Shown here piece after piece: positions 36,598-48,365 of a stretch of DNA of 64,000 bases. Origin of the DNA: Lepiota brunneoincarnata (taxonomy: Eukaryota; Basidiomycota; Agaricomycetes; Agaricales; Agaricaceae). Each line of letters opens with the position of its first letter. Within the stretch, counting starts at the first letter, position 1. The DNA lies in NCBI GenBank assembly GCA_023014365.1, contig JAEBUN010000041.1, forward strand, positions 124,001-188,000, in the 5' to 3' direction. Below the pieces are notes generated by a model. That model saw nothing but the letters and a program-made list of their open reading frames with translations. It was not told where the DNA came from and did no database searches. A program made the translations under genes and the position numbers.

Positions 36598-37591
36598 TTA
36601 CCTCACGATGCTCTTGGTTGCCTCGACGGAATGCTCCCATAACTTAGTCTGCCCATCCCCTGTCTCCGGAAAATCTTCGTTGCCGATGTCATCCCCATTC
36701 TTGTTTCTCCGCGAAACACCTTTCTCGCTACGCAAGTAGGTCATAAAGCATATACTCCGCGCACACCTCCGGTTTGGCTGCAAACCACCAGCTCGCCAGT
36801 TGAAGAAAGTAATAAACGAGAACGGCTACCCAATGGTCCGTCATTTCGAAAGCAAGCGCATCCACACACCCTGGATCGACATGGATGAATGAAATTTCAG
36901 GATTGCGCTCAGCAAATTCCTTATTTCCTCAAGCTCAGAATCTTTGGGTGGCCACAAATCCAAAATAACCTATCGCCATCATCAAGTCATTGTAAGAGGC
37001 ACATTGTACTATGGCCTTCACCCACCCGAACGAATTCTTCAAACCCAAATCATAAAGATCGATTTCCGAGGACTAGCCCCGCCCCGAAAATCGACATGAC
37101 CTTCGCATCCTCACCAGCATCTTTGACTTTCCGCAAAAGAGGAAGGAGGATCGTTCGTGAGCGCCCTATCGTGAATAATATCTCAAAACCATCTTCCTGT
37201 CCAACCCGTCCTCCGTTTCTTGCCAGGCCCCCAAAGCTGAACACATCAGCGGAAAACACTAAAAAGTTGATCTTGGGCAAGCGCTCGCACAAGATCTCCG
37301 CCAACGCATGAACATTCTCCATCGCGGTAACATCACATGGGATAAACTCATATCCCCTACCTTCTCCCTCGACGGCGGTCCCAGATACACCTGGAAAGGA
37401 CTCTATGACTTCTTGAGCCAAGGCTTCATCAGGCCCAACGATGACTATGCGGGCCCGTCCATTGACGACGCGGGCAAATGATTTCGCGGTGTATTTTCCA
37501 ATACCCGTCGATCCGCCAACAAAGACGACAACCGGGGGTACGAGGGGCGATATTCCGCGTTGAAAGATCTTAAAACATCAGAAGGCGGCAT
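36598..37591 (-). CDS. Short-chain dehydrogenase/reductase, frame-broken
   Basis: An NAD(P)-dependent oxidoreductase of the SDR superfamily, substrate unknown. ATG at 37591 begins MPPSDVLRSFNAEYRPSYP. The frame breaks in a five-C run (37534-37538 on the plus strand) and resumes as VVVFVGGSTGIGKYTAKSFA, the cofactor-binding TGxxxGIG-type loop. It continues through ARIVIVG, FIPCDVT, INFLVFSAD and LLPLLRKVKDAGEDAKV. A second break near 37062-37085 precedes EIDLYDLGLKNSFGWVKAIV and CASYNDLMM, which contains the Y of the active-site region. After a probable intron it runs EFAERNPEISFIHVDPGCV to KLWEHSVEATKSIVR-stop at 36598. That ending is typical of an agaricomycete SDR group. Either two assembly indels or a young pseudogene. 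Confidence 0.83.
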
Positions 37592-37783
37592 TTTTTTTGA
37601 AAGGAGGCCAATTGGGAAGTCAAAATGTTTTATATTTGTCCGAAAGTTCCACTGCTCCTGCGGTTCGCAATTTAATTGGTATAGTGTGTCTCGGTTTTTG
37701 AAACATCAAGTACCATAGATGGTCTAGGGGTGCCCTACCAACCCCAAAAAGGCAACGCAAGTTCACCACGGTTGCCTATATAA

Positions 37784-38503
37784 CTACTTCGAGACCTTGA
37801 ATACACAGAAATTCCCCCAATCCTCGTACCCCCACGCCCAATTATTGCCCAAAAGGAGGTCCATACACTTAGGGGCGTGAGCTCCCCCATCCGTCCCCCT
37901 CTCTTGAACCAAAAAGTCATCCCAATCCTCCAAAGGAGTCTCATGCGTCACATCAGCCCGCCCAAGCACCCTCCGTTTATACGTCCCGACCTACCTCCAG
38001 CTTGACACCTTCATCAAGCCCTTGGTATTTCTTCAAGCTCAACTCAGACAACATAAACCCACCCAACAAGCCGATAAAATCTTGAAAATTCATGGGTCGC
38101 TGGGCCTCGTCAGTCAGACTTCATCGCCATTTGCTGGCAGGTAAAAAGTCCCAATGTGCGCCTCTTCGTCGTGCATGTGGACGATGGGTGGTATTGGGTA
38201 CTCGGAATAGTGCGCTAAGAAACCCGGAGTTGCACCCGCCGGGTTGAAACCGTGAGCGAAAATAACATCTCTACGGGGTTGTCCGAGGATGGTATAGCAT
38301 GAGCTACCAGATCCCTTCCCCCAAGGCGGGCTCCCAATCAAGGTGGGGAAAACGTGAGGCGGGCACGGTGTCGTAGGTCTACAGGTAACATAATAAAATT
38401 GCCAGAAGGGCTTCACGATCGAGAATGCATGAATGTCAAAGGCCACGAAGAAAAGAATTTTGAATGCGACTCACCTCTGCAAGTTTACGGTAAGAATATT
38501 CAT
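37784..38503 (-). CDS. Unrecognised conserved-looking protein, frame-broken
   Basis: ATG at 38503 begins MNILTVNLQ. A 96-nt GT..AG intron (38379-38474) leads in frame to RPTTPCPPHVFPTLIGSPPW, then DVIFAHGFNPAGATPG, YSEYPIPPIVHMHDEEAHIG and TFYLPANGDE. A one-base break near 38120 is followed by LTDEAQRPMNFQDFIGLLGG and LSLKKYQGLDEGVKLEV. A second near 37985-37995 leads to ADVTHETPLEDWDDFLVQE and GYEDWGNFCVFKVSK-stop at 37784. The composition and open reading across breaks look like a real protein of about 220 aa. I do not know its family or function. Without the breaks accepted, only 38117-38503 would be coding. Confidence 0.5.
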
Positions 38504-40211
38504 AGTCCCTCAAGCCGAAGGACTAAAGATAGGAGCAGGTGTGAGTTGCGTGCAGTGAGACAAGTAGTTTCGACTTTCGTTTAGGTCGTCAAAAGTGAGC
38601 GTTGGCGTACTTTTATAGCCCAATGGATCTAGTTGTTGAGCTGGCTATGCGTGAACTAGCAAGGGTGTCCCTCCCCCCAGACCAGGAGTAATTCAATGAC
38701 CACCATTCAATGGACCAGTAGGTCTTGACATAATAGTCTATCATACACCAAATCGAAGTTTGTCAGTAATGTTCCAGAACGAGTCACTAGGACCACCAGA
38801 GTGAAGAGAAGTGTTCAAAAGAGAGGACAACAGCCGTCAAATCTACAGCTGGGCGTGTCCAGGCGCTCGTATCTGATATCATGACTAATTCTCAAATGGA
38901 CAAGTCGGAGGGTATTGACCAGGTTCAGCTCATTCTCGTGGCCAAGGACCGGAAAACCACGAAATTGGGTGGAATGAATGAAAGTGGGTAGTGTCGGAGA
39001 ATAATTAACAACCGCACCAAGTTTTCAAGTGATGGGATACCCATACAATAGGGCGGAGCGTTTCACTACCGAGGCATAGTTAGTGATAGGGGGACGCATC
39101 AAGGAATGTCGTAGCTCTGACACAAAGAAAAACTATCATTATAGAGAAAATCATACCAGACAACCAGCCACATTGAATCCTCTCCCCTTCTGAAACGACA
39201 TCAACAAAGCCCTCGTCACTTCTATCAGAAACTCTGCATGTCTCATGCTCCATTTTTCTCTCTCCATGCTCTCTCAATTCCCTGTACCGAATCACCGCAA
39301 TGCTTCCAGATGCTAACCTGGTCCCCGCAACCCAAGTGACCAACTTGGCGCGCGAGGACGAATCACGATAACAACATTTTTCAGAAGCAATAGCGTTACA
39401 AGCCTGTATTACTTAACATGACTATCGGCTCGGAGCCGAGGTACCGTCAAGCTCGGGATAGCAGGCCCCACAGTGAGCCACAGGAAATATGGCCTTCATG
39501 CATCGTGTTAGTCCCCGATCCGTGGCTGGGGAACCCGAGAAACCCGAGATTTCGACGTTTTGCGTAAGTGCAATGAAGGGAAGAAGAGACTCTTGGGACT
39601 CGTTCAGGCCGGTTTAAAGGTTGCAAACAAACGGCGCGAACTGGGTTGCAGGAAGGGTTCTCATTCCCCAGAACAATGTGGCCACAATAGCGAGCCGTGG
39701 CCCATGGATAGTGTCAATTGTATATCCCGTAGCAGAATTGGCGAGGGTTGAAAAGCGGTGCTGGTTCGGCCTTCAAGGAGACACCAGCTTTATTATTCAT
39801 TGTGGCCCCGCGGCCACATCCACACAGAATACCATGACAACATCATGGGGTGGTCAAAGCGCACGCGGGGTAGGTAACGGAGTGTGGCAAAACCGTCCTT
39901 ACCAGGAAAGACACCGTATTCTCTGTAATTCCGTAGTCTTGACCTTCGAGCTTCGCTACCGCCAGATCGAGAACTCTTCATTCTTAACAAAAACGTCATA
40001 CCTGTGGAAGGGGGTTTCCACCAAAACTAGGAAGTACGGGCACATGCGTCCACAATGCTGCGTGAACACGTGCTGCGGTGGAGGAATGGCTTCAACAGCC
40101 TCTTGGTCGTACTGATCCCCTGCCCTCCCGAGTTATTCTGAGATCAACCCAACGCTCGGAGCATGAGCCTGAAATAGTCCGTAATCAACGGAAGACAATG
40201 GTCATCCAATC
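38504..40211. other. Intergenic, no gene seen
   Basis: Only overlapping short frames on both strands (for example 39080-39343 minus and 39621-40115 plus), with no recognisable motif. Confidence 0.5.
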
Positions 40212-41262
40212 TCAGATGAGCCAAGAGGATAATAGCTTGAAGATCCAAATAACGATGACAAACAACGGTAGTGAGCCCAGGCCATAATTCGTTAAACTCG
40301 TCTGTGCTCCATTCTCAATGAGGGGAACAGCACGACCAATCGTCAGATTGGTGCAGATGATGAGATGGTGATCAACATTGCCAGGAAGCGAAATAGGGGG
40401 TATACCCTCAGGACCAAAGATAGACGTGTTATTATAACCATCCAACATGAGGACAATGGTATTCGCGCGATAATATTGAATGCTTTGCTCCGGCCCTGGG
40501 AATGGCTCCCGTGACGGATCGTAGGCGACTGGAAGGGCAGCACTGAAAGTCGCATTCGTCGCTCGCCTACACGCATAACTGATGGCTCCGTAAAGGTACT
40601 TGACCGTGGAGTCATCAGAGATGACTCGGACGGTGGTGTTCCCCGATGTAAATGCAACTTGTTGAAGTGACCCCCCGAAGCGGGTAGAATTTACGGGAGA
40701 TCCATACTAAGGAACATCAATACCGGACCATCCGCTTTGGCTTTCCTAAATGGAGACTCACCTCTCCCGGGGAATACAGGTACTCGGATAGGGGGTCTAA
40801 CGCCAGACCAGCGACAGGAACGAAAACCACGGGCCAATAATGAAAAGGGAAGCCATGGCCGACGACTCCCCGGGCAGAAGAGCCATCAGGATATCTACTC
40901 CCATAAACTCTACAGAAACGCGTTCAATTCGCGTCAGCAAAATAACAACAGGCCCAAGCACAAGCAACATACTCGGTCCCAAAGACATTAGCACGAGTCC
41001 CACCCCCAACTTCACGTCCAGAAAACGGTTTCTTCCCCGTTATTAGGCGCCGCTCGTCGTCTCCGTATCCGAATGGTTTGGAAATATATGATTGACGAGC
41101 ATAAGATATTTCGAAGGGATCTTGGCTGACTTCAGACATATCTGGCTGTCCGAGTGTTTGAGGCGAGCCGTGATGGCGAGAACCACCACCTCCCCCTCGA
41201 CCGCCACCATGGCCTGATCCCCCTCCACCTGAACCTTTACGAGGCTCCAGGTTGCTCAGCAT
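40212..41262 (-). CDS. Glycine-rich membrane-associated protein, second intact paralogue
   Basis: Exons 41262-40973, 40909-40762 and 40706-40212 give 310 aa, with introns of 63 and 55 nt at the same positions relative to the motifs as in the 26.25-kb gene. The N-terminus is Gly/Arg/His-rich, then DPFEISYARQSYISKPFG, then GGGTRANVFGT at the first junction. Exon 2 reads VYGSRYPDGSSARGVVGHG and FPFHYWPVVFVPVAG, a hydrophobic segment. Exon 3 starts YGSPVNSTR and contains YYRANTIVLMLDGYNNTS, TNLTIGRAVPLIE and a strongly hydrophobic C-terminus (LPLFVIVIWIFKLL). It is clearly homologous to, but well diverged from, the plus-strand copy. The intact frame in spite of divergence suggests purifying selection. 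Function is unknown; membrane anchoring is inferred. Confidence 0.83.
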
Positions 41263-42356
41263 CAGAAAGGGGACTCGAAGTTGTCGGATAACAGCTTTTC
41301 AAAATCGAAGAACACTGTAAGAGGACAGTCGCGTCTGGGGATGTAAAGCACACTCCGCAAGTTTCTAGAACAAGTAACCGGAGTGGAATGGTCCACGCTC
41401 AGGAACACAGGGGCAGGGAGGGGTGAGAGTCCAGTACCCCTCTAGTACCACAGCCTCGAATTTGTTATCGAATCGGTGATGACTGACATGGCCTAGAGCG
41501 AGGATCGCAATAACTATCCGTCAGGCATACGTGTTTGAGGTTGGACGTATTGAAGGGCGGTGTTACTTGGTACCTGAGCGCGCGGTGCTACAACGCCGTG
41601 CCCACTTCCGGTCAGGGGGGGGGGTTGGCGGGCGGAGACATTTGGTGACCTTGGCCCCTGAGCGCTGAGCAGACACCGCACAAGTAGCGACGGCGGTGTG
41701 AGCATATAGCCCCCCCCCCCAAGCGTTCTCCTTGACCCTGCACTGTAACGGAAGAAACCGGAAGGGGTAACGATTGTTCGATGATGCTGTGAGCGAGGCG
41801 GTGTGGTTTCTGTCTTGTCTTCCATCACAAAGACGATTGTTGAACAAAAAATGCAGGGGAGGGCGTAGTAACGAACATTTCTTTGATGAGGAGAGGAGGA
41901 CTTGGGGAAGTTGTTGAATTGTAGAGAAGCACGTGAATGTTATTTTTGAGCCTCATTAATCACTCGATCAACGCCATCACATCATTAAAATCATTATCGT
42001 AATTAAAATTCGTAAACTTTAAGAGCGTAACCGCTATGGGCAAATCGTATACACTACTATCGGTATATCAATGGGTATAGCCCTGCACTATCGCAAGGGA
42101 AAGGTATAAATGTGAGGAAAATCCATCACACATACAAGTATGCCGCACCGCGGAGCGAGAGAAAAGACATACAAAAGGGAAAAGGGTACAAATTGCACCC
42201 AACAAGTCCACCAACAGATTCGGCCGGACTGTCCTAACTCGAGGGAGAGCGAGAGCGATAGGGCCTAAGGCCCTATATCATAAAACCATGGATCGCAAGG
42301 ATCATAAGAAGAAGAAAAAAAGCCAACGAATGCAGTGCGATCAGAGCAGGGCCTCA
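41263..42356. other. Intergenic between glycine-rich and DUF6699 genes
   Basis: Two same-strand genes flank this 1.1-kb gap. Frames at 41514-41847 are low-complexity with a C/G run at 41617 and 41710. Nothing else is recognised. Confidence 0.5.
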
Positions 42357-43106
42357 TCACCTATCCGTATGCAACATCCACTCCCCACTCTCCACGTTGT
42401 AAGGCGTTAACCCCATAAACTTGTTGTACCCCAACAAGAAATCAACCCTCTTCATCCCCCCTTTCTTCTCCTCCCTGTAAGCAATCGAGTCTTGAATCCG
42501 CCTGTACCTCTCCTCATAAGCCTTGGTCGCCTTCACCTGCGCCTTACTCCCCTGCCCAAGCAAAGCATATTCAGCAGGGGTAATGTTCGTCCTGAACGTA
42601 AAGTAAATCGCGTCCAAGACGTCCGCAACAGTCACATAACGCTTATGGGAGCTTCGCGACAACCCAGTAGCCGTTACCTGGATGACCCAGGGTATGTGTC
42701 GGCCATTTAAGCGCATGTACTGCGCCGGCGGCGATGTAGCGGGCTCGGAGAGAATTGTCGAAGGGAGATTGTATCTCCGAGCGCGGATCGTTGATGGATG
42801 CTGACGGACATCAAAGTAGAGTGTGGGATCGGTGGAATACTCGAGGATGTGATGAAGGCGGACGTTGGGAGGGGCGCGGTAGGTGGATTGTGCGTTCTTG
42901 GTTAGCGGAGGGACGGCGTAGGAGTATGGGCTGATGCCGGGTGCAGGGAGATGACCGGGAATGACTGGAGGTGTCAAGAGGGAGTTGGAGGATGTGGGGG
43001 AAGACCGTGTGCGTGTGAGTGGCGGCGGGGGAGGGATGGGGGTATATGAGGTGGGAGGTGAGTAGAGTGTCGTGGTCCTAGAGAAGCGGACGTTCTTCCC
43101 TGGCAT
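42357..43106 (-). CDS. DUF6699 domain protein
   Basis: A single-exon 249-aa frame, ATG at 43106. It opens with the family's N-terminal motif NVRFSRTTTLYSPP, followed by a Pro/Ser-rich linker. The domain, about residues 80-249, contains NVRLHHILEYS, DPTLYFDVRQHPSTI, EPATSPPAQYMRL, a strand WVIQVTA, the helix YVTVADVLDAIYFTFR, then GMKRVDFLLGYNKFMGL and closing GEWML. This is the layout of DUF6699 proteins, which are abundant in Agaricomycetes and have no known function. The glycine-rich paralogue lies just downstream on the same strand. A TATA-like element lies 91-98 bp upstream of the ATG. Confidence 0.85.
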   Translation of the reverse strand: MPGKNVRFSRTTTLYSPPTSYTPIPPPPPLTRTRSSPTSSNSLLTPPVIPGHLPAPGISPYSYAVPPLTKNAQSTYRAPPNVRLHHILEYSTDPTLYFDVRQHPSTIRARRYNLPSTILSEPATSPPAQYMRLNGRHIPWVIQVTATGLSRSSHKRYVTVADVLDAIYFTFRTNITPAEYALLGQGSKAQVKATKAYEERYRRIQDSIAYREEKKGGMKRVDFLLGYNKFMGLTPYNVESGEWMLHTDR

Positions 43107-43196
43107 GATGGACTCAGTAAGTTGAGTGTTGAGTGTGGGATGTGGGATGTGAGCTTGTGGGTAAGAATGGGTCCTGTCCGGAGGGCATATGAAGGA

Positions 43197-43204
43197 TTTA
43201 TATA
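43197..43204 (-). promoter_or_regulatory. Putative TATA box of the 42.4-kb DUF6699 gene
   Basis: Minus-strand TATATAAA lies 91-98 bp upstream of the ATG at 43106, a plausible core promoter distance. Motif and position only. Confidence 0.5.
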
Positions 43205-46200
43205 CGCGAGGAATGTCTGAATGCTTGGAATAGAGTCATTTTTTGAGTAAGAGGAACCCGACGCGACGGCGCCCCCGTGACAGGAGCTGTGAAAGCAATG
43301 GTACCTTGTACCATTCTGAACAGGGGAAGGGGGATTGGCGATGCAAAAGGCAGAGATCCCGGACCAACCAACCTTGGAAACTCCGTTTCGAAATATAAAA
43401 ACTGATTTAAAATAGAGCGGGTCCGCTGCAAAAGGGGGGTATTACGCAATGTGGGGTCGAGTCATGATTAGACAGGTTCACGGTTCATGGGTTTGTGATA
43501 CCGTCCCATCTACTGTGCGCGGGGTGGATCTTCCGTCTATAGCAGTGCGTCTGAGATACTACGCGTCATCTTGACAGTGACTTGTCCAGGTGAGGCTGCG
43601 CATGGCACCATAGGGGTCGACAAGCTCCTCTTGCTTGGAGAAGATCTCACGAGAGCGCCTAGCAATTAGCGCCAAGGCGCGCTGGCTCCAACTGAAGCGG
43701 TACAAACCTTTTTGGGTTTGATGGTTCAACAGCTTTCCAGAACGAATGAAGAGGTCGCTAGCCATCTTGCTGACAACCCGACTGCGGACACGTCGAGAGA
43801 TTGAAACATCGTAGTATTTGACGAATCAAGATATTCGTACCCCCCGTCACGGTCAATCAGCAAAAATGCCTCCTTCAGATGTTATTCGAACATACAGAGC
43901 CGTCAATCATACGACGGAAGAGCAGGCCCATCTCAGATTCCAGCGACATCCCGGGTCAGCATTCCAGATGTCAACCTTAATCAGGCAAGGGCTATGCGAG
44001 AGCTGCCGCCCGTCCCGGAAGCCTCGGAATATGCATGGAGAGATCCTGTACAGCTGACATAGAGACGACGCCCCTCCTCCGCTAGCGCTGGATAGCCTCA
44101 TGGCTACGAACTCCCCCTTGGAGTCTTTACCCAGATAAATATAGCGATTTCTGATACCGCTCGCGTGGCATGACGTAATACGACTCCCTCTAGGGGCTCA
44201 TCAGCCCTTACTCCGCCCAGCTAGAGAGACTAACCGTCGCCTCTCGACGTGTTCATCATGAGAAGCTTCATGATATGATGCACCTTTTGATGCAGAACCC
44301 TCATTTGTGGTGGTTCTCTGTCGGAAATTGGGCGGAAGACTTCAAGAACAGGCAAGGGCAATCTCCACTAATAATTTCAATATCTCCAAAAGCGAACGAA
44401 CCATTCATTAAATAATCATCGATAGAAATCAATGGCTGGTGTGTAAGCTCGTGATGCACTACTAAGCAGCACTTAACAGCTAATTGATGCCTAGCTTTTA
44501 CACGGAAATAGCTCGCAGTGTAACCCGACGGAATACTACGGAACAAGGCACTAGAACCCCGCTTCAGCTCCATCACACGGGTCTTGGGGTCATTTTTGGC
44601 GTTCCAATAGCAGCACGGTATAGTGATGTTAATGTCTCAGAATTTCAGCCACAGAACAAATCTGTTGCTATTACTAGCACTCAGGAGGTAGCGAGAGTGA
44701 TTCTTCTCAGATGACATGACAAAATTACCCCGCAGCTGGAAATATATTGAAATACCTTTTGCGGCGTCTGGGAGGCTCTTGGCTTGGGAGTCCGTCACCC
44801 CAACTCGTTCAGAATCACGCACTGCGCTTTTGAATGGGTTACCACTATATCCGAGAACCGCCAGTTTCCCTTCCCCCCCACCACCGAAATAATAGGAGTT
44901 TACACTTTGCTTTGTTGGCATGACGTCTTAGGGCTCCACACCGGTCAAACTTCCGGCTTCTATACGAAAATTCTCGGGGACTCGGCGGGGGGGGGGGGGG
45001 GGAGGGAAAGGGAACGCAGGTGTATGAGATATGCTGCGGTGACTCGGAGCATCCGTTTTGACGCCCCCCTGAACCGACAAGCGCCCTTCGACCCAAAGCG
45101 CCCGGTCAAGTCGGGACGCCGGTCTAGACAAAAAAAAAAAAACTGTTTGTATGTACCTCAGGCGCTTATATTTCCTCAGGTTCCGATCCGTTTTCTCGTA
45201 CCGATAAAATTAAGCACCCGGGAGATTCACACAGCTCAATGATTTTCCAAAGCCAAAGTTAAACTGCTGTGCATACTCTTACATCATGAATTTTTTGGAT
45301 CAGCAAGACTCGAACTTGCATCGCCACAGCGCATTCTTTGAAGAGACGTAATGCATTACATTTATGGGATCGCCGAACTTACGGCCATAGTGCCCCCCCA
45401 TTGAAGAGATTAAAATGAGCGGAAAAAGTAATGTTTTTTGGATAAGTAACATTACAGGAGGAAGGGGGCGATGCTTTTCGTCGTGAAGGACATAGCCAGC
45501 CCTTGCACTTGGCAATACCTACAGAATTTTTTCTTTCTAGCTTGACTCAGGAAACGTATACTTAGTCCACAGCATTTATTCTACCTCCTGACTCTTACAC
45601 CGAAGGGAATGCACTATACATCCGCTCTCCTCGCAGTGACCATGTGCTCCCCCCCCCTTATTTTTTGACAACACCCCCCTCAGACAAGGTACCAAGCCCT
45701 CTGTCAAAAAAAAAAAGAGTAAGAAAATAAAAATACGAGTGACTGGACTAAAAATACGGACCAACAGCATCCGACGGCAGCGGGTCATTCGCAGTATCTA
45801 CCCCCTTCTCATAATCTGCCCACTGAAAGGCCTAGAGTCTCTCTGATGTGCATATGTATATATATATATACACAGTCCGGTAACAGAATTCTTTTCCGTG
45901 ATGACCCTTTCTGCTGTAGCGACTACCGACGGTTCTGTGTAGAACCATACCCACAGGCAACTAACAGCAATTCACCCACACAACAAATCAATCCCCGAAC
46001 ATGTATGTTACCCCCCCTCATTCGAGGTTAACTAGTTTTACATCCCGAGCGCTTATCATGACTTCCCCCATCAACACCAAACCTTAGCTTCCACACACAC
46101 ACACCCCCAGCCCCCACATCTGATCGTTCCTCAAAAGAAGATCCAACCGCGGCTCACCGCTTACGACAACTTGGGCACTTACCTCCTCCCCCCGGCCGAC

Positions 46201-47534
46201 CGGCCAAGTACCCTATCAAAGCAAATCCATCTATCTCTACCCACTTCCTCCCCTCCTCTCTTCCCCCCCCCCAATCCCCGCCCATACACACACATGCACA
46301 CACACATGCATGCAACACAGGTATCTAACCCATACATACCTTCCTCAAAGCCACATTAGAAAAATAACCAACTATCCACCTATCAGGGCAAAGGGCAAAG
46401 GGCAAAACCCTCTTCCCCCCCCCCACCTCTTCCTCGCTTCCCCTCCCTTCCCTTCATCGTTACATATATACGATAGTACCAGTGCTAACGAACCCACTCT
46501 AATCACACCACTACACACGCACTAAGGGCAAAGGGTATATGACCCCTTTCGGAATGGGTATGGCGGGGGGTGGGGGGAGGGTTTGACGTTCCACACTTGC
46601 GCAGGGGCACACTATATTCGTCTATGGCAGGAGTTGGCAAGAAAGGGAGTGGGGGGGGGGCAACTCGTGACCCTACTATAACAAGACACTTATATCTACT
46701 ATTGGGTACGCTAGTTAAGGATAAAATCACACGCAGAATACATGTAACACACAGGAGCCGGCCGAGGTTCCGACGGAAGTGGAGGGGGGGAGAGGGAAGT
46801 GAGTACAAAAAGTCTATGAGGATCTAGTTTAAAAGCATATAAGGGGGGGGAAAGAGGGGCAAGCATGTCCAAAGTGGGGGGGGGGGGGGGGGATAATTCA
46901 AACGAAATAACGATAAACAGAGTAATAAACTACCTATAGTGATAACTTTCACAAGAGCACACATCAGAGAGGGCCGACGACCTCTCCGCAAATAGGGGCT
47001 TACCCCCCAACCAGAAGCGCAGCGATTGGATAAGCTTATCCCGGTTTCTCGGTCTCGGGGGACCATATGACCCCAAAGAATGAATGGCAAGCGGGAAAGG
47101 GGACGGGGCGGGGGAGGAAAGACACGGAACTCGTCATGTGGTCAACGCCCCCCCTCTTCCATACCCCTCTGGACAACGCCACGCCACGCCGCTCTCCCAA
47201 CGCGAAGTCCCTTGGAGCTTCGTTTTCCGCCCCACGCACACACACCCACGCAAGACCCATCAAAAAATATATCTGTGTATGTTTTTCTTTTTTTTGCATG
47301 AGTTGATTTCTTCGAACCGGCCAGAGCAGTTGTGACGACAAGTCGAAATCGAGAGGTGGAGGGGGGGGGGGGTGGGGGAAAGAGAGCGGGGGATGCAGGG
47401 ACCGATCCACCCGCCAGCCAGCTGTCGTCACGTCACCAAGAAAGTTAGTCCACCATATAATCGGGATATTTTTTCTTTATAGGGAAGCGACGGAGAGAGA
47501 AGAAGGGGATGGGATTTGGGAAGGGGGTTGATGA
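43205..47534. other. Gene-poor, homopolymer-rich region
   Basis: About 4.3 kb without a supported gene. Small frames at 43559-43765 (minus), 43818-44057 (plus) and 44301-44576 (minus) look more protein-like than average but have no recognised family. A 16-G run (44987-45002), TA repeat (45856-45868), 17-G run (46876-46892) and G/C tracts near 46268, 46410 and 47361 dominate the second half. Confidence 0.5.
46876..46892. repeat. 17-G homopolymer
   Basis: Seventeen consecutive G in a stretch with several other G runs (46565-46580, 46649-46660). Possible quadruplex, not demonstrable from sequence alone. Confidence 0.9.
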
Positions 47535-48365
47535 TCATGCGATGTTGAGCTCCCAGATCTCAGCGCCGGCCAAGGTGCCCGAGAGACCCTTGAACATGGT
47601 CCTCCCTTGCAAAAAGTCAATCCTCTTTACGCCTTTCTTCCTTTCAACCTCTCTAGCATGAGCGTCAAGTACACGGGACCACCTGGAGTGATAAGCGGCA
47701 TCGACGGCGGCCCTCGTCATCGCCACCTCTGTCGCATTATACTCGTCTGGGTGGACAGCGAGGCGAAAGAGGCGGAAGAGCATGATCAAGACGTCTTGGA
47801 CAGTGACGTTGGCGCCCGGAACAAGGGAATTGATGTGGAGACGCCAAGGGAGGAGTGGACAAGTGATGACGAGAGAGGTGAGGGGAGGGTGGGTTGCGGG
47901 CTCCTTGAGCTCATGCGCCTGGACCTGGTCTGTGACTTGGGACCAGTGGAGAGAGAGGTCGAAGCGGATAGGGATCTCGGCGAGAGGATTGAATGCTAGG
48001 AGGTAGTGGATCTGCATATGTGTGGGATCGAGCACTGGTTTGAGGACGACATCGTGCGGGTGGACTGGGGGCTGAGGCTGTTGTTGTTGTTGGGGCTGTG
48101 GGTGGTGGTGAAGGTGTTGGTGGTGGTTGTGGTGGCTTGAGATTTGCTGGAATGACTGGGGGTGCGGATAGACGATGAGGTCGGTGGTGGGTGGGAACGG
48201 CGATCGTGGGTAGTGAGCTGGAGAATAGTCGATTTCTGGGGGCGGGGTTGAGAGCTCTGAGGAGGAGTCGGATGGGAGAGAAGCCTCTGAAAGGGCTGGA
48301 GAGGGAGTCGCAGGGATTGGAGAGTAGACGGTGTTTGTAGGCGCAAAGTGGACGCGCTTTTGCAT
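47535..48365 (-). CDS. DUF6699 domain protein with His/Gln-rich linker
   Basis: A single-exon 276-aa frame with ATG at 48365. The N-terminal motif RVHFAPTNTVYSPIP is the clearest example of the family signature in this window. A Pro/Ser-rich stretch and a His/Gln-rich linker (HHNHHQHLHHHPQPQQQQQ, about residues 78-97) follow. The domain reads MQIHYLLAFNPLAEIPIRFD, ATHPPLTSLVITCPLLPWRL, NVTVQDVLIMLFRLFR, GVKRIDFLQGRTMFKGL and ends EIWELNIA. Conserved W, D and G-L positions are intact. Function is unknown. It is the first of three DUF6699-related units in tandem (47.5, 50.7, 52.7 kb), all on the minus strand. Confidence 0.87.
   Translation of the reverse strand: MQKRVHFAPTNTVYSPIPATPSPALSEASLPSDSSSELSTPPPEIDYSPAHYPRSPFPPTTDLIVYPHPQSFQQISSHHNHHQHLHHHPQPQQQQQPQPPVHPHDVVLKPVLDPTHMQIHYLLAFNPLAEIPIRFDLSLHWSQVTDQVQAHELKEPATHPPLTSLVITCPLLPWRLHINSLVPGANVTVQDVLIMLFRLFRLAVHPDEYNATEVAMTRAAVDAAYHSRWSRVLDAHAREVERKKGVKRIDFLQGRTMFKGLSGTLAGAEIWELNIA

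Noticed and set aside
43818..44057. Plus-strand ORF whose internal MPPSDVIRTYRA resembles the SDR start MPPSDVLRSFNA
   Set aside because: Similarity is limited to a few residues and no NAD-binding loop follows, so this is not a second SDR.
45292..45385. tRNA-like T-arm on the minus strand (5-bp stem GCAAG/CTTGC with a 7-nt TTCGAGT loop)
   Set aside because: No complementary acceptor stem or acceptable anticodon arm could be folded around it, so I treat it as chance.
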